Shown here: one piece after another, positions 32,352-42,589 of the stretch
Position numbering within the stretch: the stretch's first letter is position 1
Layout of the letters: the number at the start of each line of letters is the position of its first letter
Source: JALZKA01 sp963786495
GTDB lineage: Bacteria > Actinomycetota > Thermoleophilia > Solirubrobacterales > 70-9
Length of the DNA: 64,000 nucleotides
Reading direction: 5' to 3'
Assembly (NCBI GenBank): GCA_963786495.1
Contig: CAWAZL010000008.1
Coordinates: forward strand, 62,001-126,000
Position numbers and translations under genes: made by a program
The notes under the pieces: generated by a model
The model's database searches: none
Told to the model about the DNA's origin: nothing
Seen by the model: only the letters and a program-made list of their open reading frames with translations

Positions 32352-34600
32352 CCCGTGAGTGGAACCGGTTGGCCGACCTCGTAGCCCTGGGCCATGTCGA
32401 CCCCGTGCATGCGAAGGAGGGGCAGGACGCTGGAGGACTCGACGAGCTTCGCGACGGTGGTCTTCGATGTGCCCTGCGCGAGGCGGACGATCGCGCGCAT
32501 GGTGGAGTAGTCCGGCTCCTCCAGGAGGGAGCGGACCACGACTCCGTCGATCTTGATCTGGCCGACCGGAAGGCGCTGTAGGTACTCGAACGAACCGAAC
32601 CCGGCGCTGAAGCCGTCCAGGACGAGGGGGCAGCCGGCCTCTGCGAGCCGGTCGAGGGTCGCGGTCGCCCGCTCGACGTCAAGGCGAACTGAGCCCTCGC
32701 CGATCTCGAAACCAAGCGAGCCCTCCTCCAACCCGGCGTTGGCCACCCGGGAGACGAGGCCGTCGAGCCCGCGCTCATCGCCGAGCATCTCGCCGGAGAG
32801 GTTGACCTGGAAGCGAGCGCCTCGAGAGCCGTTCGCAAGCATGGTAAGAGCGCGTGAGACCACCCAGTTGTCGATCGCCGCGCACATACCCTCCGTCTGG
32901 GCCGCGGCGCCGAGGAACGAAGTGGCGCTGAGCACCTTGCCCGTCTCGTCGCGCATGCGGACCAACAGCTCATGGTGCGCGATCCTTCCCGAGCGCAGGT
33001 CGACGACCGGCTGCCCGTAGATCAGAAGCTCGTCGGCATCGAGCGCCGCCCTGACCTTGTCCGTCAACGAGGGCGCGCGCACGAGGTGCGGCTTCGGGGT
33101 TGGGTCGCCGACGAGGCTCCGGCGGGGGAACCCCTCGATAGGCCCATCCTCGGTCCGCGAATGCGGGTGGCCCGAGGGGGGCGCCTCGGCCAGCTCCGCT
33201 ACCGCTCCGCCGCGCTGCTTGGCGCGGTACATCGCGGCGTCGGCGGTCGCCATCACCTCTTCTGTCGAGCGCGTGTCGTCACCACCAAACGGCGCGACGC
33301 CAATTGACACGGATACTCCCCATGCAGCCACCTCGTCGGTTGCGATCCGCGCGATGAGGGCTTCGGCCAAGCCCATCGCCTCGTGGCCCTCAGCGCTTGG
33401 AAGCAGGACCGCGAATTCGTCGCCGGCAAGACGAGCCAGCACGTCGGTTGAGCGGAATCTGCCCCGCATGGCTTCCGCCACCCGCCGCAGCGCGACATCT
33501 CCGGCGCCGTGGCCGCGGGTGTCGTTCACGGCCTTTAGGCGGTCCATGTCGATCAAGAGCAGTGCTCCGACACCGCCGTAGCGGCGCCGGAGCGCCAGTT
33601 GCGAATCGAGCTCCTCACGAAAGCGCCGGCGATTCATGAGGCCGGTGAGAGAGTCGTGATCGGCGATGTAGCGAAGCTGCTCCTCGAAGCGCTTGCGCTC
33701 GGTCACGTCCTGGACCTGCACGATGCCGGCGCTTCTGGGCCCGCCCTCGCTGGGGATGGTCGACACGCTCAGCTCCAGCCAGACCAGGCGATCGTCGGTG
33801 AGGAGCGCCCTCTTTTCCACAGTGAAGCGCTCGATCTCACCTGCCACGAGCCGCTCGCGCTGCGCCTCGTCGATCGGGCCGTCCTCCGCCAGGCAGAGAC
33901 CGGTCAGCTTCGAGCCGATCAGCTCCTCGGCAGTCCGGCTGGTCAGATCGCAAAGCGCCCGGTTCACCTCGGTCAGGCGCCCGTCGGCCCCCTCCCTGAA
34001 GTCGACCAGGGCGATCCCGATCGGCGCGTTCTCGAAGGCACTCCTAAAACGGGCGTCTGCCTCGGAGCGAGCGCGCTCGATCTGGGCGATCTCGGTGACG
34101 TCCTGGCACACCCCCACCACCCGCACCATCTGCCGGGTCGCCGGGTCAACCACGGGCTCGCCCTGGCAGCGGACGTTTCTGACTTGCCCATCAGGCCGGA
34201 CGATGCGATGCTCGAAGCGAAAGGGGATGACGTCGCCGAGCGCATGCTCGATCTTCAAGCGGACATCGGCCTGCTCGTCCGGGTGGACACGCTCGAGGTA
34301 GGTCGCGAACGTCGTTCGAAAGGGATGCGGGTCTTCCTTTCGCTCGATCCCGAAGATCCGGTAGAGCTGTTCGGACCAGAACACCTCGTCCTCGGCCAGC
34401 TTCCATTCCCAGCTGCCGAAGTTGGCTACCCGCTGCGCGTCCGACATCAGGTCGGCGGCCGCCCGGAGCTCTTCGGAAGCACGGTGGGTGAGATCGATGC
34501 CGTCATCGACCCGCGCTGCATCGTGCGCGGATGGAAGTCCGAAGAGACTTTTTGATTGCCGGTCGCCCCCTCCAGACCCCCGGATACCACCTGTTTCCAT
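32348..34600 (-). CDS. PAS-PAS-GGDEF-EAL c-di-GMP signalling protein
   Basis: A 750-aa soluble protein. Two PAS domains (about 55-170 and 180-300) precede a GGDEF domain with R-L-A-G-D-E-F-A at about 390-397 (the AGDEF variant is compatible with diguanylate cyclase activity) and a C-terminal EAL-like domain (about 525-745). The EAL motif is replaced by H-E-L-L-V-R (E-L-L) and the usual D-D-F-G loop reads L-D-G-F-S-A-G-F-G-S, so key metal ligands are missing and phosphodiesterase activity is doubtful; I-K-I-D-G is kept. The protein probably makes c-di-GMP in response to a PAS ligand and uses the EAL fold for binding. Confidence 0.9.
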   Translation of the reverse strand: METGGIRGSGGGDRQSKSLFGLPSAHDAARVDDGIDLTHRASEELRAAADLMSDAQRVANFGSWEWKLAEDEVFWSEQLYRIFGIERKEDPHPFRTTFATYLERVHPDEQADVRLKIEHALGDVIPFRFEHRIVRPDGQVRNVRCQGEPVVDPATRQMVRVVGVCQDVTEIAQIERARSEADARFRSAFENAPIGIALVDFREGADGRLTEVNRALCDLTSRTAEELIGSKLTGLCLAEDGPIDEAQRERLVAGEIERFTVEKRALLTDDRLVWLELSVSTIPSEGGPRSAGIVQVQDVTERKRFEEQLRYIADHDSLTGLMNRRRFREELDSQLALRRRYGGVGALLLIDMDRLKAVNDTRGHGAGDVALRRVAEAMRGRFRSTDVLARLAGDEFAVLLPSAEGHEAMGLAEALIARIATDEVAAWGVSVSIGVAPFGGDDTRSTEEVMATADAAMYRAKQRGGAVAELAEAPPSGHPHSRTEDGPIEGFPRRSLVGDPTPKPHLVRAPSLTDKVRAALDADELLIYGQPVVDLRSGRIAHHELLVRMRDETGKVLSATSFLGAAAQTEGMCAAIDNWVVSRALTMLANGSRGARFQVNLSGEMLGDERGLDGLVSRVANAGLEEGSLGFEIGEGSVRLDVERATATLDRLAEAGCPLVLDGFSAGFGSFEYLQRLPVGQIKIDGVVVRSLLEEPDYSTMRAIVRLAQGTSKTTVAKLVESSSVLPLLRMHGVDMAQGYEVGQPVPLTG

Positions 34601-34767
34601 CTCGTTTTCAATGTACGGAAGGTCCCAGGAGCGGGCGACGGGACATTCGTCCGCCAGCCGCCAAAGGGGTTACCTCCCTCACCGAAACGCAGTAGGAAAT
34701 CTGGTACGGAGTTGGCCTCCGGTACCGCATTAGTGCAGCGGATGGCACTTCCCTACGCTGAACAGCA

Positions 34768-36758
<1,991 letters not shown>

Positions 36759-36768
36759 TCTCCGAATC

Positions 36769-37284
36769 ATGGCCACGGCAACGAAGAAGAGCTCTAAGCA
36801 GGTCGCGACCGCCTACTTCGAGGCGATCGCGGCGCGAGACCTCGACGCGATGGTCGAGGTGTGGGCTCCTGGCGGCATGGACCACCTCAGCGGCATGGCC
36901 GACCTCAAGGCCCCGCAGGGCATCAAGGACTTCTTCGGCGAGATGTTCCGCGCGGTCCCCGACTTCTCGATGTCGGTCACAGACATGGTTGCCTACGGCG
37001 ACAAAGCGGCAGTGCAGTGGGCCGCGAGCGGCACCTTCAACGGCACCGGCAAGCTCCAGGGCATCGCGCCGACCGGCGCCCGGCTCGAGCTCTCGGGCCT
37101 CGACCTCCTGACCATCCGCGACGGCCTTATCCAGGAGAATTACGCCTACACGGACGGCATGGAGATGGCGCGGCAGATGGGCGTCATGCCACCCGCGGGA
37201 TCCGCGGGCGAGCGCGCGATGCTCGGCGCGATAAACGCCAAGACCGCCGCCGGCAAACGCCTGCGAAATCTCGCCGGCCGCTAG
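36769..37284 (+). CDS. Ester-cyclase/SnoaL-like NTF2-fold protein
   Basis: A 171-aa protein from ATG 36769 that begins with a Lys-rich segment, then V-A-T-A-Y-F-E-A-I-A-A-R-D-L-D-A-M-V-E-V-W. The I-K-D-F-F-G-E-M-F-R-A-V-P-D-F segment and following strands are typical of SnoaL-like polyketide cyclase or ester cyclase proteins. No catalytic assignment is safe. It follows the DUF255 gene after 10 nt on the same strand, so the two are probably co-transcribed. Confidence 0.78.
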   Translation: MATATKKSSKQVATAYFEAIAARDLDAMVEVWAPGGMDHLSGMADLKAPQGIKDFFGEMFRAVPDFSMSVTDMVAYGDKAAVQWAASGTFNGTGKLQGIAPTGARLELSGLDLLTIRDGLIQENYAYTDGMEMARQMGVMPPAGSAGERAMLGAINAKTAAGKRLRNLAGR

Positions 37285-37298
37285 CGCGTCGCCTATAG

Positions 37299-37320
37299 CG
37301 CGAGTAAGTCCTCACTCGCG
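37299..37320 (+). terminator. Weak stem-loop after the SnoaL-like gene
   Basis: CGCGAGT and ACTCGCG form a perfect 7-bp stem with an 8-nt loop, 15 nt after the stop codon. There is no T tract, so intrinsic termination is uncertain. Confidence 0.3.
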
Positions 37321-37340
37321 GCCAGGACTCACCGAGGTGT

Positions 37341-37631
37341 GTGCGGAAACTACCGCTGAGCGAAAGGGTTTGGAAAGAAGCCTGGCCACCGTTCGCTGGA
37401 ATCGCGGGACTTGCTTTCGTTGCCTTCGGGATCCTGCTGGCAACCAGCGACGATCTCCTGCTGGGGGTAGCGCTCGTGCTCGCTGGGATCGCCCTCCTAG
37501 CGATCTACATTCGCGCGACCAAGATCGCGGATAGTCCCGAATCAGACCAATCACAGCGCGAACCCCAAAGCCCAGCCGACATTGCCGCTCGTGTCCGCGC
37601 CGAACGGGACGAGCGCCGTTCCGGGCCGTAG
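37341..37631 (+). CDS. Small two-helix membrane protein
   Basis: A 96-aa protein starting at GTG 37341. Two hydrophobic helices (about 18-36 and 40-58) are separated by a short D-D-L-L turn, and a charged C-terminal tail (A-D-I-A-A-R-V-R-A-E-R-D-E) follows. It has no recognised family. It sits between two NTF2-fold genes on the same strand. A small regulatory or scaffold role in the membrane is possible, but nothing in the sequence shows one. Confidence 0.55.
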   Translation: MRKLPLSERVWKEAWPPFAGIAGLAFVAFGILLATSDDLLLGVALVLAGIALLAIYIRATKIADSPESDQSQREPQSPADIAARVRAERDERRSGP

Positions 37632-37678
37632 GTGCATTGGACGAGAAGCGCCCAGGTCGCTTGCACGGAAAGCCAATG
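37630..37678. repeat. Composite hairpin repeat, compact copy
   Basis: AGGTGCATTGGACGAGAAGC is followed by GCCCAGGTCGCTTGCACGGA and AAGCCAATG. It joins the two module types (TTGGACGAAAAGC and GCATGGAAAGC) directly, as at 43812-43860. It overlaps the last two bases of the preceding gene, and it ends 22 nt before the next start codon. Confidence 0.65.
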
Positions 37679-37700
37679 AAATGCGAGATACTGCGCGGCC

Positions 37701-38102
37701 ATGTCGCAGAACAACCTGGAGATTGTGCGCCGTGGTTACCGCGCGTTCAACGAGCGCAACATCGATGCGCTCCGCGCCGATGTGCACCCTGGCTTCGAGC
37801 TCGATTTTTCCGAATCGCGCAGTCCGGATCGAGGGACATACACCGGCGTCGACGGGATCAGGCAACTGTTCAGCGTGTACTGGGAAGCCTTCGAGTCGTT
37901 CACTCTCGAGCCGGAGGAGTTCATCGAGGCGGACGACGCTGTAATAGCCCTAGTTCACGGTGTAGGACGAGGCCGCGGCAGCGGCGTCGAAGTCGAGGTT
38001 CGCGGCCCGCATCTATGGACGTTTCGTGATCAGAAAGTGATCGGCTTCGCTCTCTACCAAGAGCTGCCCGAGGCCCTCGAAGCCGCAGGGTTGTCGGAAT
38101 AG
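37701..38102 (+). CDS. SnoaL-like NTF2-fold protein
   Basis: A 133-aa protein from ATG 37701. The pattern I-V-R-R-G-Y-R-A-F-N-E-R-N-I-D-A-L, then Y-T-G-V-D-G-I-R-Q-L-F-S-V-Y-W-E-A-F and a closing H-L-W-T-F-R-D-Q-K-V, is characteristic of short SnoaL-like proteins of unknown ligand. It lies downstream of the composite repeat and 32% of its length away from the convergent winged-helix gene. Function is not known. Confidence 0.8.
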   Translation: MSQNNLEIVRRGYRAFNERNIDALRADVHPGFELDFSESRSPDRGTYTGVDGIRQLFSVYWEAFESFTLEPEEFIEADDAVIALVHGVGRGRGSGVEVEVRGPHLWTFRDQKVIGFALYQELPEALEAAGLSE

Positions 38103-38152
38103 AAGAACTATCGCTTTGGACGAGGAGGGCTACGAAAGCAATCTTCACCGAT

Positions 38153-38440
38153 TCAAGCCTGAGGTCCCCTGAGCGCCTCAATGAGGTCTCCGACCTCACG
38201 GTGACTGGCCAGCGGATCGGGCAACAGACGCTTGGTCTCGATCGCGTAAACATTGCGTCGTCCGTGCTTTTCTCGGGTCACGTATCCGCCCTCGACGAGG
38301 TCGGAAAGGATCTTGTGAGCGGCGCGCTCCGTGATCCCGACCGCGTCGGCGATGTCGCGCAGCCTGATCGCCGAATCATGCGCTACGCAAACCAGAACGA
38401 GGGCGTGATTAGTCAGAAATTTCCATGATGTGGAAGGCAT
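38153..38440 (-). CDS. Small winged-helix transcriptional regulator
   Basis: A 95-aa protein starting at ATG 38440. The sequence L-T-N-H-A-L-V-L-V-C-V, then I-R-L-R-D-I-A-D-A-V-G-I-T-E-R-A-A-H-K-I-L-S-D-L-V and the wing Y-V-T-R-E-K-H-G-R-R-N-V-Y, is a MarR/ArsR-like winged helix with a recognition helix at about 35-52. The protein is all DNA-binding domain, and no ligand domain is visible. It probably regulates itself or the divergent surface-protein operon; a palindromic region at 38471-38506 lies between them. Confidence 0.75.
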   Translation of the reverse strand: MPSTSWKFLTNHALVLVCVAHDSAIRLRDIADAVGITERAAHKILSDLVEGGYVTREKHGRRNVYAIETKRLLPDPLASHREVGDLIEALRGPQA

Positions 38441-38470
38441 GAAATCGCATTCTAGACTACCTATTCTTGA

Positions 38471-38506
38471 GTAGTGCTACCCTCTTTCAGGTAGGCCGCT
38501 ACTACC
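38471..38506. promoter_or_regulatory. Divergent promoter region with two GTAG/CTAC palindromes
   Basis: GTAGTGCTAC at 38471-38480 is a perfect short palindrome, and GTAGGCCGCTAC at 38491-38502 repeats the same arms with a four-base centre. They lie between the winged-helix gene (start 38440) and the surface-protein gene (start 38562), a likely operator position. Confidence 0.35.
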
Positions 38507-38561
38507 GATTGGCGAGCCTCCTTACCTATCGCGGCCACGTTTGGCCGCAGAGAGGCCAAAC

Positions 38562-40130
38562 ATGGCCAATCGAGCCTCCCGCGCTTACCGTCGGATCTAT
38601 GGCGCCGGACGTCACACTCCACGTCAAAGCGATGCCCGTGTGCGGTCGGACCGGGGGTGGGTCGCGATCTGCCTTCCGTTGATTCTCATTCTCAGCGCAT
38701 CACTCCTGTTCGCCCTGGGCGGAGGGCAACCGCTTAATGCGAATGCTGAGAGCCTTGGCATCAGCCCCGTCGGCGCCGTAGACCCCGACTCGCCAGCCGA
38801 TACGACGAGTCCAGTCCCGCCCGAGTCCCTTGCCGAAGGCATAGAGCCCGCCGCACCGGCCGCTACCCCTCCACCGTCGACGGAGGTTTCGGTCCCTGAG
38901 CCGCCTTCCGAGCCCGGGTTCACGCCGGAAGTGGCCGCCCCCGCTGCTCCGGCCACGGCCGCTCCACCCGGGGCTCCCGTCGCCGTGCCGACTGCCAGCG
39001 AACCCCCTCCGGCAGCTGCGGACCCACTCGCGGACGCGCCTTCAGGCTCAGAGACGGATTCTGGATTTGCCCCCGCCGACCACAGCGGCGCTCATAACAC
39101 CCGCGAGTCCTCATTCGCCGCCGCCGCGACCGCAGCGGCCCAGGGCGGTTCACCGGAGGTCAACCAGTGCAACGGCATCTTCAACGTCGGTGGCCAGACC
39201 GTTAACTGCAACGTAACGATCACCAACGAGATCAGGAAGAACAACACGACGCAGGTCGTCTGCACCGACACCGGAGCCGCGCAGACCTGCACGACGACAG
39301 TCGGGCCTCCGATCACCACGATCACCCAGTGCAACGGCTCGGGAAGCGGCGGCGGAGGCACCGTCATGTGCTCCGTCACGGTGATCAACAACGTCCACGC
39401 CGGCGCTGTTAACTCCCTGGTCGAGACCACGGTAGTCCAGTGCGTCGGGTCGGGCAAGGGCGGAGGATCTCAGCCGACCATCGACTGCTCGCCCGCAAAT
39501 ACCCCCGGTGCCCCGACGCCGCCGACCGTCAGCCAGTGCAACGGCTCAGGTAACGGCGGCGGCGGCCAGCGTCGTGTGAAATGCACCGTCACGGGCGACG
39601 GATTGACCTTCCCGGTGACCGTCGATCAGTGCAACGGCTCCGGCAACGGTGGCGGCGCGATCGTTATCTGCACCACCGACATCACCACCAACATCCTCCC
39701 CCGCGGGGACGGTGGGAACGGCAATCCGTCCAATGGCGGTGGCGACGGCAACCCGCCCGGTGGCGGCGACGGCGACGGCAACCCGCCTGGCGGAGGCAAC
39801 GGCGACGGCAACCCACCCGGTGACGGCATCGGAGACGGCAACCCGCCCGGTGGCGGTGACGGCAATCCCCCTGGCGGAACTCCGCCCGACGGAGATGTGC
39901 CCCCCGGGGACACGCCTCCCAGCACCGAGAACCCGCCCTCCGGTGAATCGCCTCCCGATGGCTCGACACCGCCAGGCCACAACGGCCCTCCGACCAGAGG
40001 CGGGAACCTCCCGTTCACCGGATTCGAGCCCGGGATCACAGCGATGCTCGGAGCATTCTTGCTCCTGGTGGGCATCGGCCTCAACCGCCTCGTCAGCCGG
40101 AAGAACACCCTGCCGGCTGAAAGGGCATAA
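38562..40130 (+). CDS. LPFTG-anchored Pro/Gly-rich surface protein
   Basis: A 522-aa protein. ATG 38562 follows AGAGG and is preferred to an in-frame TTG at 38541. A basic N-terminal region is followed by the membrane helix W-V-A-I-C-L-P-L-I-L-I-L-S-A-S-L-L-F-A-L and a Pro/Ala-rich region. Five C-N-G-x-G-N/S-G-G-G Cys-containing repeats come next, then a long G-D-G-N-P-P-G-G-G tract. The C-terminus reads N-L-P-F-T-G, a hydrophobic helix, and R-L-V-S-R-K-N, which is a sortase signal. It is likely secreted and covalently anchored to the cell wall. No sortase gene is in the window. It abuts the ice-binding-type gene without a gap. Confidence 0.82.
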   Translation: MANRASRAYRRIYGAGRHTPRQSDARVRSDRGWVAICLPLILILSASLLFALGGGQPLNANAESLGISPVGAVDPDSPADTTSPVPPESLAEGIEPAAPAATPPPSTEVSVPEPPSEPGFTPEVAAPAAPATAAPPGAPVAVPTASEPPPAAADPLADAPSGSETDSGFAPADHSGAHNTRESSFAAAATAAAQGGSPEVNQCNGIFNVGGQTVNCNVTITNEIRKNNTTQVVCTDTGAAQTCTTTVGPPITTITQCNGSGSGGGGTVMCSVTVINNVHAGAVNSLVETTVVQCVGSGKGGGSQPTIDCSPANTPGAPTPPTVSQCNGSGNGGGGQRRVKCTVTGDGLTFPVTVDQCNGSGNGGGAIVICTTDITTNILPRGDGGNGNPSNGGGDGNPPGGGDGDGNPPGGGNGDGNPPGDGIGDGNPPGGGDGNPPGGTPPDGDVPPGDTPPSTENPPSGESPPDGSTPPGHNGPPTRGGNLPFTGFEPGITAMLGAFLLLVGIGLNRLVSRKNTLPAERA

Positions 40131-42172
40131 ATGCCTTCCCTCCGATCAGCCGTCCCGGTAAGGACCGCGGTGCTCGGAGGCCTGGCCGGGATCATCCTGG
40201 TCGCGGTCTTCGGCACAGCCCCCGCTTTGGCAGCTCCGACGCCCATGGTTGACCTCGGACAGGCCTCTACATACGCGGCACTGAGCGGCGCCTCGGTCGA
40301 CAACACGGTCAGCGCCCCAGGCGCTCCGCACACGACCCTCAGGGGTGACCTCGGCGTCAAGGCGAACACGCAACCGGGTGGCTTCCCGCCGGGGTCGTCA
40401 CAGGTGCGACTCGGGTCGGTGCCGCGGCCAACCAGGCCCACGCCGACCTTGTCAGCGCCTACACCGAAGTTGCTACCCGTACCGGAGGAAGCCCGCTCGC
40501 GGGCGCTCTTGCTGGCACGACCGTCCCGCCGGGCCTCCATACGATCGCCGGCGCCGCCTCGAATACCACGACGGTGACCCTCGACGGTCAAAACAATCCG
40601 AATGCGGTCTTCGTCTTCCAGGTCAATGGCGCTTTGGCCTTCGCCGCCGGAAGCGAAGTCAAGCTGATCAATGGAGCCCAGGCCTCGCGGGTCTTCTGGC
40701 AGGTCAACGGCGCCGGAGCCGTCGGCGCGAACGCCAAGTTCGCGGGAACGCTGATGGCGATGGACGCGGTTGCGATCGGTAACGGGACCCTCGTCAATGG
40801 CCGCGCGTTCGCGCGCAACGGCGCGATGACACTCGACAACAACCAGTTCTACAGTGCCCCGCCGGCCGTCACGATCTTCGGCGGGGACACCGCTTACACG
40901 ACCGATACGACGCCGACGATCAGCGGTACGACCGACCTCGAGGCACCGGGGGTAGTAACCGTGACGGTCAACGGACAAACCCTCACTGCGACCCCCTCCG
41001 ACGGCGAGTGGTCGGTGACCTCAACGATTCTGGCTAACGGGACCTATCCGGTCGCCGTCTCGGTCACCGACGGGGCAGGCAACCCGGGGGCGACACCCAG
41101 CAACTGACCGTCGACACGGTGCTGCCCGTCGTCATTCTTGATGGTGGAACGTCGGTGACGACAAACGATCCGGCCCCGACGATCTCGGGGACCAGCGACG
41201 CCGCGGTGGACACGGTCATCCGTGTTGACGTCGGCTCTCAAACTCTGCGCGCTCTCGTCCACGAAGGCGGGACGTGGAACGTGCGGCCGTCGGCGCTGGC
41301 AAACGGTGTCCACACGGTCACCGCATCTGTAAGCGATCCTGCCGGCAATGAGGGCACCGATAGTCAAACGCTGACCGTCGACAGTGTCGCACCCGCCGTA
41401 TCCATCGACGGTGGGGCCAACTCCCTTACGAACGATGCGACGCCGAGCATCACGGGCACCGCGGATGTCGCGCCGGGCACGACGGTCACAGTAGACCTCG
41501 CCGACGAGACGCTGACGGGTTCGGTCGGAGACGGTGGGAGTTGGTCGGTGACCGCAGCCCCTCTCTCCGATGGACCGCATCGCGTGGTGGCGTCGGTCTC
41601 CGACGGTGCCGGAAACCGGGCTAGCTTCACCCAGAGGCTGGCCGTTGACACGGTCTCACCGGTTGTCACGCTCAACGGAGGGGTGAGCGCAACGACCGAT
41701 GACGTCAATCCGACGATAACCGGAACTTCCAATGCCGTTCCGGGCACGACCGTCACAGTCTCGATCGCGGGTCAGACGATGACGACGCTCGTGCAAGCTG
41801 ACGGTAGCTGGAATACCACCTCGACCTTCGTAGGCGAGGGCACCTGGTCAGTCCTCGCTTCAGCCCTCGGATCCCGCCGGCAACGTGGGCGAGGACCAAC
41901 AGGACCTCACCATCGACACGACATCTCCGCAGACGACGATCACGAAGAGCCCGCCCAACAGGACGAAGGCAGGAAGGGTCACCTATGAGTTCACTTCTTC
42001 CGAGGCAGGGTCGAGCTTCGAGTGCAAGATCGATCAGGCGCCGTTCAGCCCCTGTGCCTCTCCGGAGAGGTTTAAGGTTGGTCGGGGGACCCACATCTTC
42101 AAGGTCCGGGCGATTGATGCCGCTGGCAATGTGGACCCAACTCCCGCGGGCGACCGGTTTAGGATCGTCTAG
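40131..42172 (+). pseudogene. Ice-binding (DUF3494) protein with Ig-like repeats; three one-base frameshifts (probably indels)
   Basis: Correcting three indels gives one 681-codon gene. Signal peptide and DUF3494 domain: P-M-V-D-L-G-Q-A-S-T-Y-A-A-L-S-G-A, then in the next frame G-V-V-T-G-A-T-R-V-G, V-P-P-G-L-H-T-I and N-P-N-A-V-F-V-F-Q-V-N-G-A-L. These match ice-binding/adhesion IBD proteins. Four to five Ig-like repeats follow (T-P-T-I-S-G-T type), and the last unit has T-Y-E-F-T-S-S-E-A-G-S-S-F-E-C-K-I-D. Shifts: one G missing in the G4 run 40391-40394, one missing in the G5 run 41086-41090, one extra base in GG 41869-41870. It probably binds ice or adheres at the surface. Confidence 0.85.
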
Positions 42173-42304
42173 AGCGGGGTGCCTGGGGTGAGAGAGTTGT
42201 CGCCATGCGTCGTTCCTGCCCCCTTGTCGTGACAACCGCGGAGTCTCGCTTCGTACAGAAAGCGCATTGGATTCCGTAATCGTGCCCTAGTCCCGCTTCG
42301 CAAT

Positions 42305-42340
42305 CAGGGGGTCGGCGGTTCGAGCCCGCCTAGCTCCATT
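42305..42340 (+). other. 3' fragment of a tRNA or tmRNA (possible att-site remnant)
   Basis: GGTCGGCGGTTCGAGCCCGC followed by CTAGCTCCA contains a perfect T-arm (GGCGG-TTCGAGC-CCGCC) and then TAGCTCC plus discriminator A, which fit the 3' side of an Ala-like acceptor stem. No matching 5' half (GGGGCUA or GGAGCTA) is found within 360 nt. The 3' half of a tRNA or of tmRNA left at one end of an integrated element is the simplest reading. Confidence 0.55.
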
Positions 42341-42504
42341 TTTCGTTTCTGGCTTCCTCACTGAGGATCTGAGATTTGACGCCTCTTATCTCTTTCTCCC
42401 TCAGCTGGTCATTTCCGTCGCGGGTGCCCATTGGTGCCCAATCAGGGCACGTTTCTGGGCGCCAGCGGCTTGAGAAGCGCGAGGGGGCAGGACCATGAGA
42501 GATA

Positions 42505-42534
42505 GACGCTTTGCATGGAAAGCGCAATAAGTCG
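42505..42534. repeat. Hairpin repeat module (GCTTTGCATGGAAAGC)
   Basis: GACGCTTTGCATGGAAAGCG followed by CAATAAGTCG. The GCTTT/AAAGC arms form a hairpin. It is one of seven loci with this module. The longest open frame of the next gene starts in it, which argues for the later start at 42590. Confidence 0.65.
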
Positions 42535-42589
42535 ACTGCCGCCAAAAGCCATTGGCGCAAGCGTCGAGACTGGCGTTTATCCTGGCCTC

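Larger units (their letters stand above)
42173..42589. other. Non-coding spacer with a tRNA/tmRNA 3' fragment and a hairpin repeat
   Basis: A 417-nt spacer. It holds a tRNA-like 3' end (42305-42340), the repeat at 42505-42534 and a GTGCCC-AATCA-GGGCAC hairpin near 42433-42449. A 76-codon minus-strand frame (42330-42560) starts inside the tRNA-like fragment; I cannot tell whether it is a residue of an integrase. No complete gene is visible. Confidence 0.55.

Noticed and set aside
34601..34767. c-di-GMP riboswitch in the spacer between the GGDEF gene and the DUF255 gene
   Set aside because: A hairpin (GGTACGGAG/CTCCGGTACC) exists, but the conserved GEMM core is not found.
39709..39890. GGCGACGGCAACCCGCC-type repeats in the LPFTG protein as a repeat array
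   Set aside because: They are codons of the G-D-G-N-P-P-G tract, in frame with the gene.
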